DNA from: Curtobacterium sp. MCBD17_032
GTDB lineage: Bacteria; Actinomycetota; Actinomycetes; Actinomycetales; Microbacteriaceae
DNA length: 64,000 nucleotides
Assembly: GCF_003234855.1 (NCBI RefSeq)
Contig: NZ_QKTO01000006.1
Coordinates: 62,001 to 126,000, forward strand
Direction of reading: 5' to 3'
Under the pieces are notes generated by a model. It made no database searches and was not told the origin of the DNA. It worked only from the letters and a program-made list of their open reading frames with translations. A program made the translations under genes and the position numbers. Positions 8,265 through 17,120 of the stretch are shown piece after piece. Position 1 is the stretch's first letter; each line of letters begins with the position of its first letter.

Positions 8265-9473
8265 TCAGCTCGCGGCGCTGCGGGCGGCGTGGTCCTCGGC
8301 GACCAGGCGACGGGCCTCCCGGGCACGCGCGCGGAGCTTCTCGACCGGGACCTCGACCGCGTACGCCGCCCCGATGGACACGATGACGGCGGCGGTGAAG
8401 AGCCAGACGTTCCCGAACCAGCCGATCGCGAACGTGCCGAGCAGGGCGATCACGAGCGGGTGCCAGAGGTAGGCGGAGTACGACACCCGGCGTCCGAACC
8501 AGGCGACCGGGGACCAGGACAGGGCCACGGACACCGGCGTCCGCACCGAGACCAGCCCGCCGATGAGGACCGCCGCCGCCAGTCCGGTGGCAGGCATGAG
8601 CAGGCCGAAGGTCCAGGCGTGGTCGGTCCAGTCGTCACCGATCCAGAACTGCACGCCGACCACCGCCGCGGCGCCCGCCCAGGTGCCCACGTGTCCGGCG
8701 AGGCCGGAGGCGAACGACCGGCACCGCTCGTCGTCGAGCAGCAGCGCGAGCACGCACCCGGTCGCGAGCGGCACGACGCCGAGTACGGGGGAGAAGTACA
8801 CGTCCGGGGTGGAGCTGCCTGAGGGGGTCCGGTAGCTGAGCCACGACGCTGCCGACGCCGCCACGACGACGGTGGACAGGCCGAGGACGAGTGTCCGCCG
8901 ACGACGTCCGAGCGACAGCAGGAGCAGCAGCACCGGTGGCCAGACCAGGTAGAACTGCTCCTCCATCGACAGGCTCCACGTGTGCGCGAAGACCCCCTGC
9001 GTGGTGTCCCAGAACGAGCGGTAGAGGTTCCCGGTGTAGGTCAGGGCGATGAAGGCCGCTGACCCTGCCGAGAGCGACGCGCCCTTGTAGTCGCCGACCC
9101 AGTTCCAGAGCAGCAGCCCGGCCACGACGAGGGCGACGAGCGCCGGGTAGAGCCGGAGCAGGCGTTTCCACCAGAACGACCCGAGGCGGATGGTGCCGGT
9201 CCGCTGCCGCTCGCGGAGGAGCAGCGTGGTGATGAGGTGTCCGGAGAGCACGAAGAAGACGGTCACGCCGATCCACCCGCCCTCGAACTGCGGGACGTGC
9301 AGGTGGTACAGGACCACCATGACGATCGCGACGGTCCGGAGGCCGTCCAGCGCGAGGGCGCGACCCGGCGGCGGGGCCGGAGCTGGCGGCGGGGCAGCCA
9401 CGGGCGCGGCTGCGGCGGGTACGGACGGCGCGACGACGGGCACGGTGTCCGTCGGGGGCGCTATCCGGGTCAT
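8265..9473 (-). CDS. Acyltransferase family 3 (OafA/YrhL-like)
   Basis: A 402-residue integral membrane acyltransferase with about ten membrane helices. After an Ala/Pro-rich N-terminal tail (residues 1-38) come LDGLRTVAIVMVVLYHLHVP, containing the catalytic His, and FFVLSGHLITTLLLRE, then WSLSMEEQFYLVWPP, all diagnostic. There is no C-terminal SGNH hydrolase domain, unlike full-length OafA. Such proteins O-acylate cell-surface glycans or peptidoglycan at the cytoplasmic membrane. The acceptor is unknown. It stands alone between the DUF1801 gene (convergent) and a TetR gene on the same strand. Confidence 0.88.
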   Translation of the reverse strand: MTRIAPPTDTVPVVAPSVPAAAAPVAAPPPAPAPPPGRALALDGLRTVAIVMVVLYHLHVPQFEGGWIGVTVFFVLSGHLITTLLLRERQRTGTIRLGSFWWKRLLRLYPALVALVVAGLLLWNWVGDYKGASLSAGSAAFIALTYTGNLYRSFWDTTQGVFAHTWSLSMEEQFYLVWPPVLLLLLSLGRRRRTLVLGLSTVVVAASAASWLSYRTPSGSSTPDVYFSPVLGVVPLATGCVLALLLDDERCRSFASGLAGHVGTWAGAAAVVGVQFWIGDDWTDHAWTFGLLMPATGLAAAVLIGGLVSVRTPVSVALSWSPVAWFGRRVSYSAYLWHPLVIALLGTFAIGWFGNVWLFTAAVIVSIGAAYAVEVPVEKLRARAREARRLVAEDHAARSAAS

Positions 9474-9516
9474 CGTCCCAGTGTGCTCCCGCTGTCCATG
9501 AACCGGCTCCGGCCCG

Positions 9517-10092
9517 TCAGGCGTGCTGTCGAACCATCGACGCGGCCAGCGCGTCGAGCCGCTCGGTCGCGAGTTCCGGCAGGGTGCGGGTCTCGCCCGG
9601 GGCGATCCACTGCGCGAAGGCCAGGTGGAACACCGTCACGCCGGATTGCGCCAGCAGGGTCGCGGCCGGCTCGGGGACGCCCCGCCCGCGGAGGACCTCG
9701 GCGAGCCTGCGTCCGAGACCGGAGAGCTTCGCGAGTTCACGCTCGCCGAGAGCGGGTTCGGCGTCGATCACGGTCTGCCGGCGGCGGGACCACTCGCGGC
9801 GGTCCTCGGGGAAGAACGAGCCGGCACCGTCGAGCGCCCGTGCGATGAGCTCGATCGGCGGGATGTCGGCCGGGGCGTCCTCGACGGGTCCGACGAACAG
9901 CCCGATGAAGGCGTCCTGGCTCGCGAACAGGACTTCGCGCTTGTCGGCGAAGTGCCGGAAGAAGGTCCGCTCCGTGACGTCAGCGGCACGGGCGATGTCG
10001 GCGACCGTCGTGGCCTCGAAGCCCCGGTCGAGGAACAGTTCCAGAGCCGTCGACTGGAGGCGCTCCCGCGTGCCCGGTTGCCATCTCGCCAT
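9517..10092 (-). CDS. TetR-family regulator
   Basis: A 191-residue TetR protein. The N-terminal HTH is clear: LFLDRGFEATTVADIARAADVTERTFFRHFADKREVLF. The C-terminal domain is ligand-binding and divergent. A TACACT hexamer sits exactly six bases before ATG, so the GGAGG touching the start codon is probably not a ribosome site and the message is leaderless. The divergent epimerase-like gene has a 19-bp palindrome upstream of it, the likely binding site. Confidence 0.88.
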   Translation of the reverse strand: MARWQPGTRERLQSTALELFLDRGFEATTVADIARAADVTERTFFRHFADKREVLFASQDAFIGLFVGPVEDAPADIPPIELIARALDGAGSFFPEDRREWSRRRQTVIDAEPALGERELAKLSGLGRRLAEVLRGRGVPEPAATLLAQSGVTVFHLAFAQWIAPGETRTLPELATERLDALAASMVRQHA

Positions 10093-10153
10093 CCTCCGAG
10101 TGTACCGACGGACCAGTCATGATGACAGAGCCTGACATCGGGTGTACCGTCTC

Positions 10154-10172
10154 GATGTCAGTAACTGACATC
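10154..10172. promoter_or_regulatory. TetR operator, 19-bp palindrome
   Basis: GATGTCAGTAACTGACATC is a perfect inverted repeat around one central base, 18 bp upstream of the epimerase-like gene start. A half site TGACATCG (10133-10140) lies further upstream. The TGTCAGT/ACTGACA arms are typical of TetR-family operators. It would repress the NAD(P)-binding gene. Confidence 0.7.
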
Positions 10173-10190
10173 AACGAGAAGGGCACCATC

Positions 10191-11093
10191 ATGCACGTGT
10201 TCGTCACCGGAGCCTCCGGCTGGATCGGCTCCGCCACCGTCGACGAGCTCCTCACCGCCGGCCACCGCGTCACCGGGCTCGCCAGGTCCGACACCTCAGC
10301 CGCGGCCGTCCAGGCGAAGGGCGCCGAGGTCCTCCGCGGCGACCTCGACGACCTCGAGGCACTCCGCCGTGGGGCCGATGCCGCCGACGGCGTCGTCCAC
10401 CTCGCCAACAAGCACGACTTCGCGCACCCCGAAGTCAGCGACGCTGCCGAGCGCGCCGCCGTCGAGACCCTCGGCGAAGCGCTCGTGGGCAGCGGGCGAC
10501 CGTTGGTGGTCGCGTCCGGCGTGGCCCGACTGGCCGGCGACCGGGCCGCGACCGAGGCGGACCCGAACCCGGCCGTCGGTCCGCACTCCATGCGCGGCGG
10601 TGGTGAGAACCGTGCGCTCGACTTCGTCGACCAGGGCGTCCGGACCGTGATCGCGCGCTTCGCCCCGACCGTCCACGGCTCCGGCGACTCCGGCTTCGTC
10701 TCGCTCATCACCGAGGCCGCCCGTCGGCACGGGGCCGCCGCGATCATCGGCGAGGGGTCGAACGGCTGGGCTGCGGTCCACCGCACGGACGCCGCGCGCC
10801 TGGTCCGGCTCGGCCTCGAGGGCGCACCGGCGGGCACTCGGATGCACGTCACCGCGGAGGACGCCGTGCCGACCCGGGACATCGCGCGAGCGATCGGTGA
10901 CGCCCTGGGCGTGCCGGTGACGACGATCGAGCCGGCCGACGCGGTCGACCACTTCGGCTTCGTCGGATCGTTCTACGCCATGGAGATGGCCGCGACGTCG
11001 ACGGCCACTCGGGATCTCCTCGGTTGGCAGCCGACCGGGCCGACCCTGCTCGAGGACATCGCGGCCGGCGCCTACACGGCCGCACGGAGCTGA
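10191..11093 (+). CDS. NAD-dependent epimerase/dehydratase-like protein
   Basis: A 300-residue extended SDR. It begins MHVFVTGASGWIGSATVDELL, with the dinucleotide-binding GxxGxxG at residues 7-13. The usual catalytic YxxxK is not evident: the region reads HSMRGGGENRALDF, so it is an atypical SDR, as in other NmrA/3-beta-HSD-like members, and may be non-classical in mechanism. The start at 10191 was chosen over an upstream ATG at 10119 because the palindromic operator would otherwise be coding; GAGAAGG precedes it. Divergent TetR control is likely. Confidence 0.8.
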   Translation: MHVFVTGASGWIGSATVDELLTAGHRVTGLARSDTSAAAVQAKGAEVLRGDLDDLEALRRGADAADGVVHLANKHDFAHPEVSDAAERAAVETLGEALVGSGRPLVVASGVARLAGDRAATEADPNPAVGPHSMRGGGENRALDFVDQGVRTVIARFAPTVHGSGDSGFVSLITEAARRHGAAAIIGEGSNGWAAVHRTDAARLVRLGLEGAPAGTRMHVTAEDAVPTRDIARAIGDALGVPVTTIEPADAVDHFGFVGSFYAMEMAATSTATRDLLGWQPTGPTLLEDIAAGAYTAARS

Positions 11094-11133
11094 GCGCGCG
11101 GTTCCCTGACCGCACGGACCGGGCCGACGGCGG

Positions 11134-11171
11134 ACGGGAGGTCCGTCACCCGCTGGTGACGGACCTCCCGT
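11134..11171. terminator. Bidirectional intrinsic terminator
   Basis: A 17-bp perfect stem (11134-11150 and 11155-11171) with loop CGCT between the convergent epimerase-like and NADH dehydrogenase genes. The arm reads ACGGGAGGTCCGTCACC, a one-base variant of the recurring GACGGGAGGC core. Confidence 0.85.
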
Positions 11172-11194
11172 ACGGTCCGTGGTCGCGCGGGGCG

Positions 11195-12493
11195 CTACTC
11201 CGCCTTCTGCAGCTGCCAGTGCTCCGGCTCGCGGTCGCCGTTCGGGCGCACCGGGCGGACGTCGCCGACGATCGGGATCGAGCGCTTCCGCATGAACCAG
11301 ACGTAGCGGACGAAGAAGTGGGTCAGCGTCGACATGCGGTTGCCGTTGCCGAGCAGGCTCGTGATGTGCACGAACACCCACGCGGCCCAAGCCACCGGCC
11401 CGACCATCGTGATGCCGCCGCGGAGCTGGGCGACGGCGGCGTTCGTGCCGATCGTCGCCATCGTGCCCTTGTCGAAGTACTTGAAACGCTCGGTCGGCTT
11501 GCCGGCGACGAGTCGCTTGATCTGCTCGGCGACGTGCTTGCCGCCCTGCAGCGCCGGCTGGGCGAGCTGGGCGAGGGCATCGTCCTGCGCGGCGATGTCC
11601 CCCGCCGAGAAGATCCGCTCGACCCCCTTCACGCTGAGGTCGTCGTTCACCTGGATGCGACCGCCGTGGGTCTGCGGCAGGCCCCAGTTGCCGACCTCCT
11701 TGTGCGCCGCGACACCAGTCGCCCAGATGACCTGCGACGCCGGGATGACCTCGCCGCCGGCCAGGCGGACGCCGTCGGGCAGGACCTCCTCGACACCGGC
11801 GTTGAGCCGCAGCACCACACCGCGCTTGCGGAGGATCTTGGCCGCGTACCGGCGGAGGCGCGGGGCGAACGGCTTGAGGAGCTCGCCGCTGCGGTGCACG
11901 AGCGTGATCGAGATGTTGCCGCGCTCGATCTCCGGGTAGGCGCCGACGAGCGCCTGGTCGCGGAGCTCCGCGAGCGCGCCCGCCATCTCCACGCCGGTGG
12001 CACCGCCGCCGACGATGACGACGCGGATCTCGTCCGGCCCCTGCTTCGCCGCGGCCTGCTCCAGGCGGGTGAAGAGCTCGTCGCGGATGCGCAGGGCCTG
12101 GGAGCGGGAGTACATCGAGTACGCGTACTCGTACGCGCCGGGCGTCCCGAAGTAGCTCGTGTTCACGCCGTTGGCCAGGATCAGGTAGTCGTAGTGCAGG
12201 TGCTCGCCGTCGGACATCTCGGCGATGCGCTCGTCGTGTCGGATGCCGGTGAGCAGCCCGTGCCGGAAGTCCGCGTTCGCCTGGCGTGCGCGGAGGCTGC
12301 GGAGGAAGTACGTCACGTCACCGGCGTTCAGCCCGCCGGTCGCCACCTGGTACATGAGGGGCTGGAACATGTTGTAGACGTGCCGGTCGACGAGGGTCAC
12401 CCGGACCGGTGCGTCCTTGAGCTCGCGCATCGCGGCGATCCCGGCGAATCCGCCGCCGACGACGACGACGTGCGGGCGGGTGTCCTGCGGCAT
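11195..12493 (-). CDS. ndh: Type II NADH dehydrogenase
   Basis: A 432-residue single-subunit NADH:quinone oxidoreductase (NDH-2), a peripheral membrane flavoprotein that passes electrons to menaquinone without pumping protons. The FAD motif VVVGGGFAGIAAMREL is near residues 10-25. The NADH motif VVIVGGGATGVEMAGAL is near the middle. The second half has VIWATGV, IFSAGDIAAQ and QPALQGGKHVAEQI, the family signature. The C-terminal 50 residues include an amphipathic or hydrophobic anchor (WAAWVFVHITSLLG). ATG at 12493 has GGAG six bases upstream; an in-frame extension to 12547 lacks such support. Confidence 0.92.
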   Translation of the reverse strand: MPQDTRPHVVVVGGGFAGIAAMRELKDAPVRVTLVDRHVYNMFQPLMYQVATGGLNAGDVTYFLRSLRARQANADFRHGLLTGIRHDERIAEMSDGEHLHYDYLILANGVNTSYFGTPGAYEYAYSMYSRSQALRIRDELFTRLEQAAAKQGPDEIRVVIVGGGATGVEMAGALAELRDQALVGAYPEIERGNISITLVHRSGELLKPFAPRLRRYAAKILRKRGVVLRLNAGVEEVLPDGVRLAGGEVIPASQVIWATGVAAHKEVGNWGLPQTHGGRIQVNDDLSVKGVERIFSAGDIAAQDDALAQLAQPALQGGKHVAEQIKRLVAGKPTERFKYFDKGTMATIGTNAAVAQLRGGITMVGPVAWAAWVFVHITSLLGNGNRMSTLTHFFVRYVWFMRKRSIPIVGDVRPVRPNGDREPEHWQLQKAE

Positions 12494-12601
12494 GGTGAGC
12501 TCCGGGGGTCGTGCGGTCTGGGCCACCCAGAAGGGTACGCCGATCACGCAGACCCGCTGTCCACGCTCCGGACGAGAGCCGGGAGGCGCGGATCACCGCC
12601 G

Positions 12602-13150
12602 TCAGGCGTCGAACCGCCCGTAGGTGCTCAGCACGTTCCCCTTGCTCGTCACGGCGTTCGTGACCAGGCGGAGCCGCGTCGGCGGGTCCGTCGGCTCGAA
12701 CAGCTTCCGACCGTGTCCGGCGATCGCCGGGTGCACCATCAGCTGCAGCTCGTCGAGCACCCCGGCGAAGAGCAGACTCCGGACGAGGGTGACGCTGCCG
12801 CACACGGCGATGTCGGCTCCGTCCCGTCGCTGCAGCTCGCGGACGAACGCCGGCACGTCGCCGGGGATCCGGGTGCTGTTCTCCCACGCCAGGTCGTCGC
12901 CGAGGGTGGTCGACGCGACGTGCTTCTCGATCGGGTTGATCCACTGGCCGAAGGGGTCGTCGGCGTGCGCTGGCCACCACTCGGACCACTCCAGGTAGCT
13001 GTTCCGACCGAGCAGCACCGTGTCGGTGGCCGCCATCCACGCGGTCATCGCGGCACCGAGCTCGTCGTCGAAGCTGTCGTACTGGAACTCGTACGGGTCC
13101 TGCACGACGCCGTCGACCGAGGTGAACAGTCCCGCAGTGACCTTCCGCAT
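12602..13150 (-). CDS. Dihydrofolate reductase-like (RibD C-terminal) protein
   Basis: A 182-residue protein of the DHFR/RibD C-terminal domain family. It begins MRKVTAGLFTSVDGVVQDP, followed by TVLLGRNSYLEWSEWWP and DIAVCGSVTLVRSLL, with VHPAIAGHGRKLFE near the end. These NADPH-dependent reductases often sit with regulators and are rarely true folate enzymes. A TACCCT hexamer lies seven bases before ATG, suggesting a leaderless message. A long inverted repeat separates it from the divergent hydrolase. Confidence 0.85.
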   Translation of the reverse strand: MRKVTAGLFTSVDGVVQDPYEFQYDSFDDELGAAMTAWMAATDTVLLGRNSYLEWSEWWPAHADDPFGQWINPIEKHVASTTLGDDLAWENSTRIPGDVPAFVRELQRRDGADIAVCGSVTLVRSLLFAGVLDELQLMVHPAIAGHGRKLFEPTDPPTRLRLVTNAVTSKGNVLSTYGRFDA

Positions 13151-13162
13151 GTGGGCGAGGGT

Positions 13163-13201
13163 AGCGCCTGGAGCCCGGCGGGGGAATGGTTCCCAGGCGC
13201 T
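13163..13201. promoter_or_regulatory. Inverted repeat between divergent genes
   Basis: AGCGCCTGG (13163-13171) and CCAGGCGCT (13193-13201) form a perfect nine-base inverted repeat with a 21-bp spacer. It overlaps the region just upstream of the DHFR-like -10 hexamer. It may be a two-site operator or simply a hairpin; no adjacent regulator is available to bind it. Confidence 0.35.
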
Positions 13202-13228
13202 GCGGTCCGGTCGGCATAGGGTCGGGGG

Positions 13229-14017
13229 ATGCGTGCACTGGTGGAGACCGTCCAGGTCGACGGACACCCCGTCCGGCTGCGGACCATGGCGCCGGCCGGT
13301 CGGGTGCGGGACTCGTTCGCCCCCACGGTCGTGCTCGTGCACGGCATCGGGATGTCGCACCGGTCCTTCCACCGGGTGCAGACGGCGCTGTCCCGGACGC
13401 ACCGGACCGTGTCGGTCGACCTGCCCGGGTTCGGCGGGTTGCCGTCCGGCCGCCGTCGGTTCGAGGAGCTCGAGTACGCCGACCTCGTCGTGCGCGCGGT
13501 CACCGCCCGTGGAGCGGAGGACGTCGTCGTCCTGGGACAGTCGATGGGCACGCAGATCGCCGTCGAGGCCGCCCTCCGTCACCCCGACGTCGTCAGTTCC
13601 GTCGTCCTCGTCGGTCCGGTCGTCGACGACCGCCGCCGCTCCCTCGTCCGGCTCGCCGCCGGACTCGGCGTGGATGTCCTGCTCGAGGGTGCCCGGATGA
13701 ACGCGATCGTCCTCTCGGACTACCTCCGGAGCATGCCCCAGTACCTCCGCGAACTCCGGCCGATGCGCAACTTCCGGATGACCGACGGCGTCCGGGCCCT
13801 GACCGTCCCGGTGCTCGTCATCCGCGGTGCGCAGGACCCGGTCGCGAAGCACGACTGGGCCGTGCGGCTCGCGGCGACCGCCGCGCGCGGTGCACTCGTC
13901 GAACTGCCCGGACCGCACCACGTGCAGGAACACCAGCCGGTCGCCGTCGCCCGACTGGTGGACGAGTTCCGTCGGGTCCAGACGCTCGAGTCGGCGCGCG
14001 ACGGAGTCGCGCTGTGA
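13229..14017 (+). CDS. Alpha/beta hydrolase
   Basis: A 262-residue alpha/beta-fold hydrolase. VVLVHGIGMSHRSF near residue 32 gives the oxyanion hole; VVLGQSMGTQIAVEAAL holds the nucleophile Ser at about residue 100. VLVIRGAQDPVAKHDW provides the late acid, and GPHHVQEHQP the His. The substrate is unknown. A TAGGGT hexamer six bases before ATG suggests a leaderless message. Its end overlaps the next hydrolase by four bases (GTGA), so the two are an operon and may act on related esters. Confidence 0.85.
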   Translation: MRALVETVQVDGHPVRLRTMAPAGRVRDSFAPTVVLVHGIGMSHRSFHRVQTALSRTHRTVSVDLPGFGGLPSGRRRFEELEYADLVVRAVTARGAEDVVVLGQSMGTQIAVEAALRHPDVVSSVVLVGPVVDDRRRSLVRLAAGLGVDVLLEGARMNAIVLSDYLRSMPQYLRELRPMRNFRMTDGVRALTVPVLVIRGAQDPVAKHDWAVRLAATAARGALVELPGPHHVQEHQPVAVARLVDEFRRVQTLESARDGVAL

Positions 14018-14748
14018 CCGGCCCGGCCCCGCACCCGGGTGCGCCGATCGACGTGACGGCGGGCGGGCCTCCCGTCCGGGTCGGCCTCCTCCGACGCGTC
14101 CGGTGGGCACTGCTCGACTGGCTCTACGCCGGGGTGTGGCAGGTCCGGAGCCTCGGGCCGACCACCGCGGACGACTACCGGACCGGTGACCGGCAGGCCG
14201 TCGTCGTCATCCCGGGCGTGTACGAGACCTGGCACTTCATGCGCCCCCTGATGGACGTCCTGCACGACCGCGGTCATCCCGTGCACGTGCTCACCGACCT
14301 GCGCCACAACGTCCGACCCGTCCCGGTGTCGGCGGAGGCGGTCATGGCGTACCTCGACGAGCACGACCTGCAGCACGTCCTCGTCGTCGCGCACAGCAAG
14401 GGCGGACTGATCGGCAAGTACGCCATGACCCGACTCGATCCGCACGGGCGGATCGACCGCATGGTCGCGGTGTCGACGCCGTTCGCCGGCTCGAAGTACG
14501 CGGTGCTCGCGCCCGTGCGGCACCTCCGGGTCTTCCGGGCGGCGGACCCGGTGCTCGCCGGGCTGGCGCGGGAGCTGGACGCGAACAGCCGCATCACCTC
14601 GGTGTACGGGGTGTACGACACGCTCATCCCCGGGGGGTGCGAGTTGGCGGGCGCGCAGAACGTGCGGCTCGACCTCGGCGGGCACTTCCGGATCCTCGCC
14701 GACCGCCGGACGGCCGTCGCGGTGCTGCAGGCGGCGGACGGCGACTGA
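14014..14748 (+). CDS. Lipase-like alpha/beta hydrolase
   Basis: A 244-residue hydrolase counted from GTG at 14014. VVVIPGVYETWHFMRPL opens the core, VVAHSKGGLIGKYAM gives the nucleophile motif AHSKGG, and STPFAGSKYAVLAP resembles triacylglycerol lipases and PGAP1-like esterases. The final GHFRILADRRTAV carries the probable catalytic His. There is no signal peptide. It is coupled to the preceding hydrolase. One copy of the GACGGGAGGC core (minus strand, 14067-14076) lies inside its coding sequence. Confidence 0.85.
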   Translation: MTGPAPHPGAPIDVTAGGPPVRVGLLRRVRWALLDWLYAGVWQVRSLGPTTADDYRTGDRQAVVVIPGVYETWHFMRPLMDVLHDRGHPVHVLTDLRHNVRPVPVSAEAVMAYLDEHDLQHVLVVAHSKGGLIGKYAMTRLDPHGRIDRMVAVSTPFAGSKYAVLAPVRHLRVFRAADPVLAGLARELDANSRITSVYGVYDTLIPGGCELAGAQNVRLDLGGHFRILADRRTAVAVLQAADGD

Positions 14749-14774
14749 GCAGGGCGACCTGCTGACGCCGCAGT

Positions 14775-15782
14775 TCAGCGGCTGGCGACGCTCGCGCGCT
14801 CGACGATCCGGTGCGGCACGACGACCGTCCGGACCGGTGCCTCACGGTCGGCGATCCGTCGTTCCAGCAGGTCGAGAGCCGCTCCCGCGAACGCCCGGCG
14901 GTCGAACGAGACCGTCGTCAGCGCGGGGATCGCGAACGCCGCCTGGTCGACGTCGTCGAACCCGACGACGCTCACCTGCTCCGGCACCCGGACACCCCGT
15001 GCCGCCAGGACGTGCAGCACGCCGAACGCGATCGAGTCCGTGAACGCGAACACGGCGTCGGGCAGGGCGTTCCGGTCGAGCCACCCGGCGAAGGCGGTGG
15101 CGGCCGCCGGGGTCGTCCACTCGGGCAGCGGCACGCGGAGCGCAGGGTCGACGTGCAGGCCCGCGCTGCCGACGGCGTCGTCGTGACCGAGCTGCCGCAG
15201 CCGTGCCGTCGCGGTGACCCCGTCCCGCCGCGCGGCGCCGACGACGGCGATGCGCCGGTGCCCACGGTCCAGGAGCATCGCGGTGACCTCCCGCGCGGCC
15301 GCCCGGCTGTCGACGTGCACCTGGTCGACGTGCTCGGGCTCGACCTCACCGATGACGACCGTCGGCGGCAACCCCTCGGTGCTCGCGAGGGTGCTCGCGC
15401 TGAGCGACACCGGGTTGAGGACGAGACCGTCCACCAGGTGCGCCCGCGCGCGGGACACCAGTTCCCGTTCGCGCTCCGGGTCGTCGGCGGTCTGCTCGAG
15501 CTGCACGACGAGCCCCCGGTCGTGCGCGAGTTCGACGAACCACCGCGCGAGGTCCGCCGAGTACGCGCTCGCGAGTTCCGGCAGCGTCAGGGCGATCGCG
15601 CCGGTCCGGCCGTTGCGCAGGCCACGGGCGGAGAGGTTCGGCACGTAGGCCAGCTCCGCGACGGCGGCCTCCACCCGGGCCCGCGTCTCGGGGCGCACCA
15701 CGACACCGCCGTTGACGACGTTCGACACCGTCTTCGGCGACACCCCGGCGAGGGCGGCCACGTCCCGCACGGTCGCTCGCAT
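14775..15782 (-). CDS. LacI-family regulator of the xylanase gene
   Basis: A 335-residue LacI repressor. The HTH (VRDVAALAGVSPKTVSNVVNG, first 25 residues) is followed by the hinge NLSARGLRNGRTGAIAL and a periplasmic-binding-protein-like sensor domain ending VVGFDDVDQAAFAIPALTTVSF. It lies 22 bp downstream of the GH10 xylanase on the same strand. It also has its own TACGGT hexamer six bases before ATG, so it can be transcribed alone and leaderless. Xylo-oligosaccharides or xylose are the likely inducers, by context. Confidence 0.87.
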   Translation of the reverse strand: MRATVRDVAALAGVSPKTVSNVVNGGVVVRPETRARVEAAVAELAYVPNLSARGLRNGRTGAIALTLPELASAYSADLARWFVELAHDRGLVVQLEQTADDPERERELVSRARAHLVDGLVLNPVSLSASTLASTEGLPPTVVIGEVEPEHVDQVHVDSRAAAREVTAMLLDRGHRRIAVVGAARRDGVTATARLRQLGHDDAVGSAGLHVDPALRVPLPEWTTPAAATAFAGWLDRNALPDAVFAFTDSIAFGVLHVLAARGVRVPEQVSVVGFDDVDQAAFAIPALTTVSFDRRAFAGAALDLLERRIADREAPVRTVVVPHRIVERASVASR

Positions 15783-15804
15783 GACAGCACCGTAGCGCGC
15801 CGCG

Positions 15805-17037
15805 TCAGCCGGCGACGCCGATCCGCACCGCGGTCGGGCCGTCGGGGCCCAGGGTGACGGTCGCCTCCTCGGCGCCGACCCGGACGGCGTACTCGCCGCG
15901 GAACCCCCGGAACGACGCCCGCCCCGCGTCGTCGGTCCGGAGGGTGGTCGGTCCTGTCCACCACTCGTCCTTCACCAGGCGACGGAGGGCATCGTAGGAC
16001 GGCTTCGGCGAGCCGTCAGCCCGGACGAGGCCGATCGGTGCGCCCAGCCAGGCGCCCTCGTCGGTGATGCCCCAGTACGTGATCGCCTCGACCGCCGGGT
16101 GTCCGACCAGGCTGCGGTAGTGCCGTTCGAGCTCGTCGGCCTGCCGTGCCTCGCCCTCGGGCGTCGACGGCCACGAGTCGACCACGTGGTCGTTGAGGTC
16201 GACGATGTGCGCGGGCATGAGCTCGCCGGACACGAGTGACGTCTCGGTCAGGTGCAGCGGGAGGCCGTACCGGGCGAACCGGTCGACCATCGCGAGCATG
16301 GAGTCCTCACCCCAGTAGCCCTGGTGCATGTGGGTCTGCAGCCCGATCGCGTCGATGCGGATGCCGGCTCGGAGGACGCCCTCGATCAGGCACTCGTACG
16401 CGTCCGACAGGTCGAAGTCGTTCAGCAGCAGCGTCACGGCCGGGTTCGTCGCCCGGGCTTCCTCGACGGCCATCCGGATCATCGCGAGGCGGCCACGAGC
16501 GAGCGCGAGCGGGGTGATCGCGTTGTCGCCGTTCGCGAAGTGCGGCATGATCACGACCTCGTTGATCGCGTCCCACGTGTCGACGAGACCGGTGAAGTCA
16601 CCGACCTCGCGGCGGATCCGCTCACGCTGCAGTCGCTCGACCTCGTCGTCCCCGAGACCGAGCAGCCAGTCCGGTTGCACGGTGTGCCAGACGAGGGGAT
16701 GCCCCTTCGTCGCGACGCCCCGGTCCCGGAACCACGCGGCGGTGCGCTGGAGTCGCTCGGTGTCCGGCCGTCCGCGCTCCGGCTCGAACCGGCCCCAGTA
16801 GAACGGGAGCGTCGCGGTGTTGAAGACGTCGAGCCACAGGTCCGCGAGCTCGGGCGTCCCCACGTCCGGCTCGCCGTCCGCCAGCCCGACGAAGTCGAAG
16901 CCGATGTTGCCGAAGCCGAACGCGTGCCGCTGCTGCTCGACCACGACCTCGGCGCCGGGGACCGGTGCGCCGTCCGCGTCGGTGACGCTGACGACCGCTT
17001 CGCCGGTCCGGTGTGCTGTGTCCTGGTGCGTCGCCAT
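15805..17037 (-). CDS. GH10 endo-1,4-beta-xylanase, apparently intracellular
   Basis: A 410-residue glycoside hydrolase family 10 enzyme cleaving internal beta-1,4-xylosidic bonds. GH10 motifs are complete: KGHPLVWH (111-118), TWDAINEV with acid/base Glu160, and HLTETS with nucleophile Glu265, then ITYWGITDEGAW. An N-terminal beta-rich segment (residues 12-38) and a C-terminal Ig-like tail (about 360-410) flank the barrel. No signal peptide is visible, so it probably acts on short oligosaccharides imported by the nearby ABC system. Its ribosome site GGGAGG coincides with a CGGGAGGC copy. A lac-operator-like site lies upstream. Confidence 0.9.
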   Translation of the reverse strand: MATHQDTAHRTGEAVVSVTDADGAPVPGAEVVVEQQRHAFGFGNIGFDFVGLADGEPDVGTPELADLWLDVFNTATLPFYWGRFEPERGRPDTERLQRTAAWFRDRGVATKGHPLVWHTVQPDWLLGLGDDEVERLQRERIRREVGDFTGLVDTWDAINEVVIMPHFANGDNAITPLALARGRLAMIRMAVEEARATNPAVTLLLNDFDLSDAYECLIEGVLRAGIRIDAIGLQTHMHQGYWGEDSMLAMVDRFARYGLPLHLTETSLVSGELMPAHIVDLNDHVVDSWPSTPEGEARQADELERHYRSLVGHPAVEAITYWGITDEGAWLGAPIGLVRADGSPKPSYDALRRLVKDEWWTGPTTLRTDDAGRASFRGFRGEYAVRVGAEEATVTLGPDGPTAVRIGVAG

Positions 17038-17050
17038 CGACGGCCTCCCG

Positions 17051-17075
17051 TATTTGTTGTGAGCGGGAACTTATC
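17051..17075. promoter_or_regulatory. LacI-type operator upstream of the xylanase
   Basis: The plus strand contains TTGTGAGCGG (17057-17066), identical to the left half of the E. coli lac operator, followed by GAACTTATC. The right half matches poorly. It lies in the 5' region of the GH10 gene, which faces left. One of the two LacI proteins here is the natural binder. Confidence 0.5.
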
Positions 17076-17120
17076 AGGTCGCGCCGCCGGTGGCGAGGGG
17101 GTGCCGGCTCGCGTTCGACC

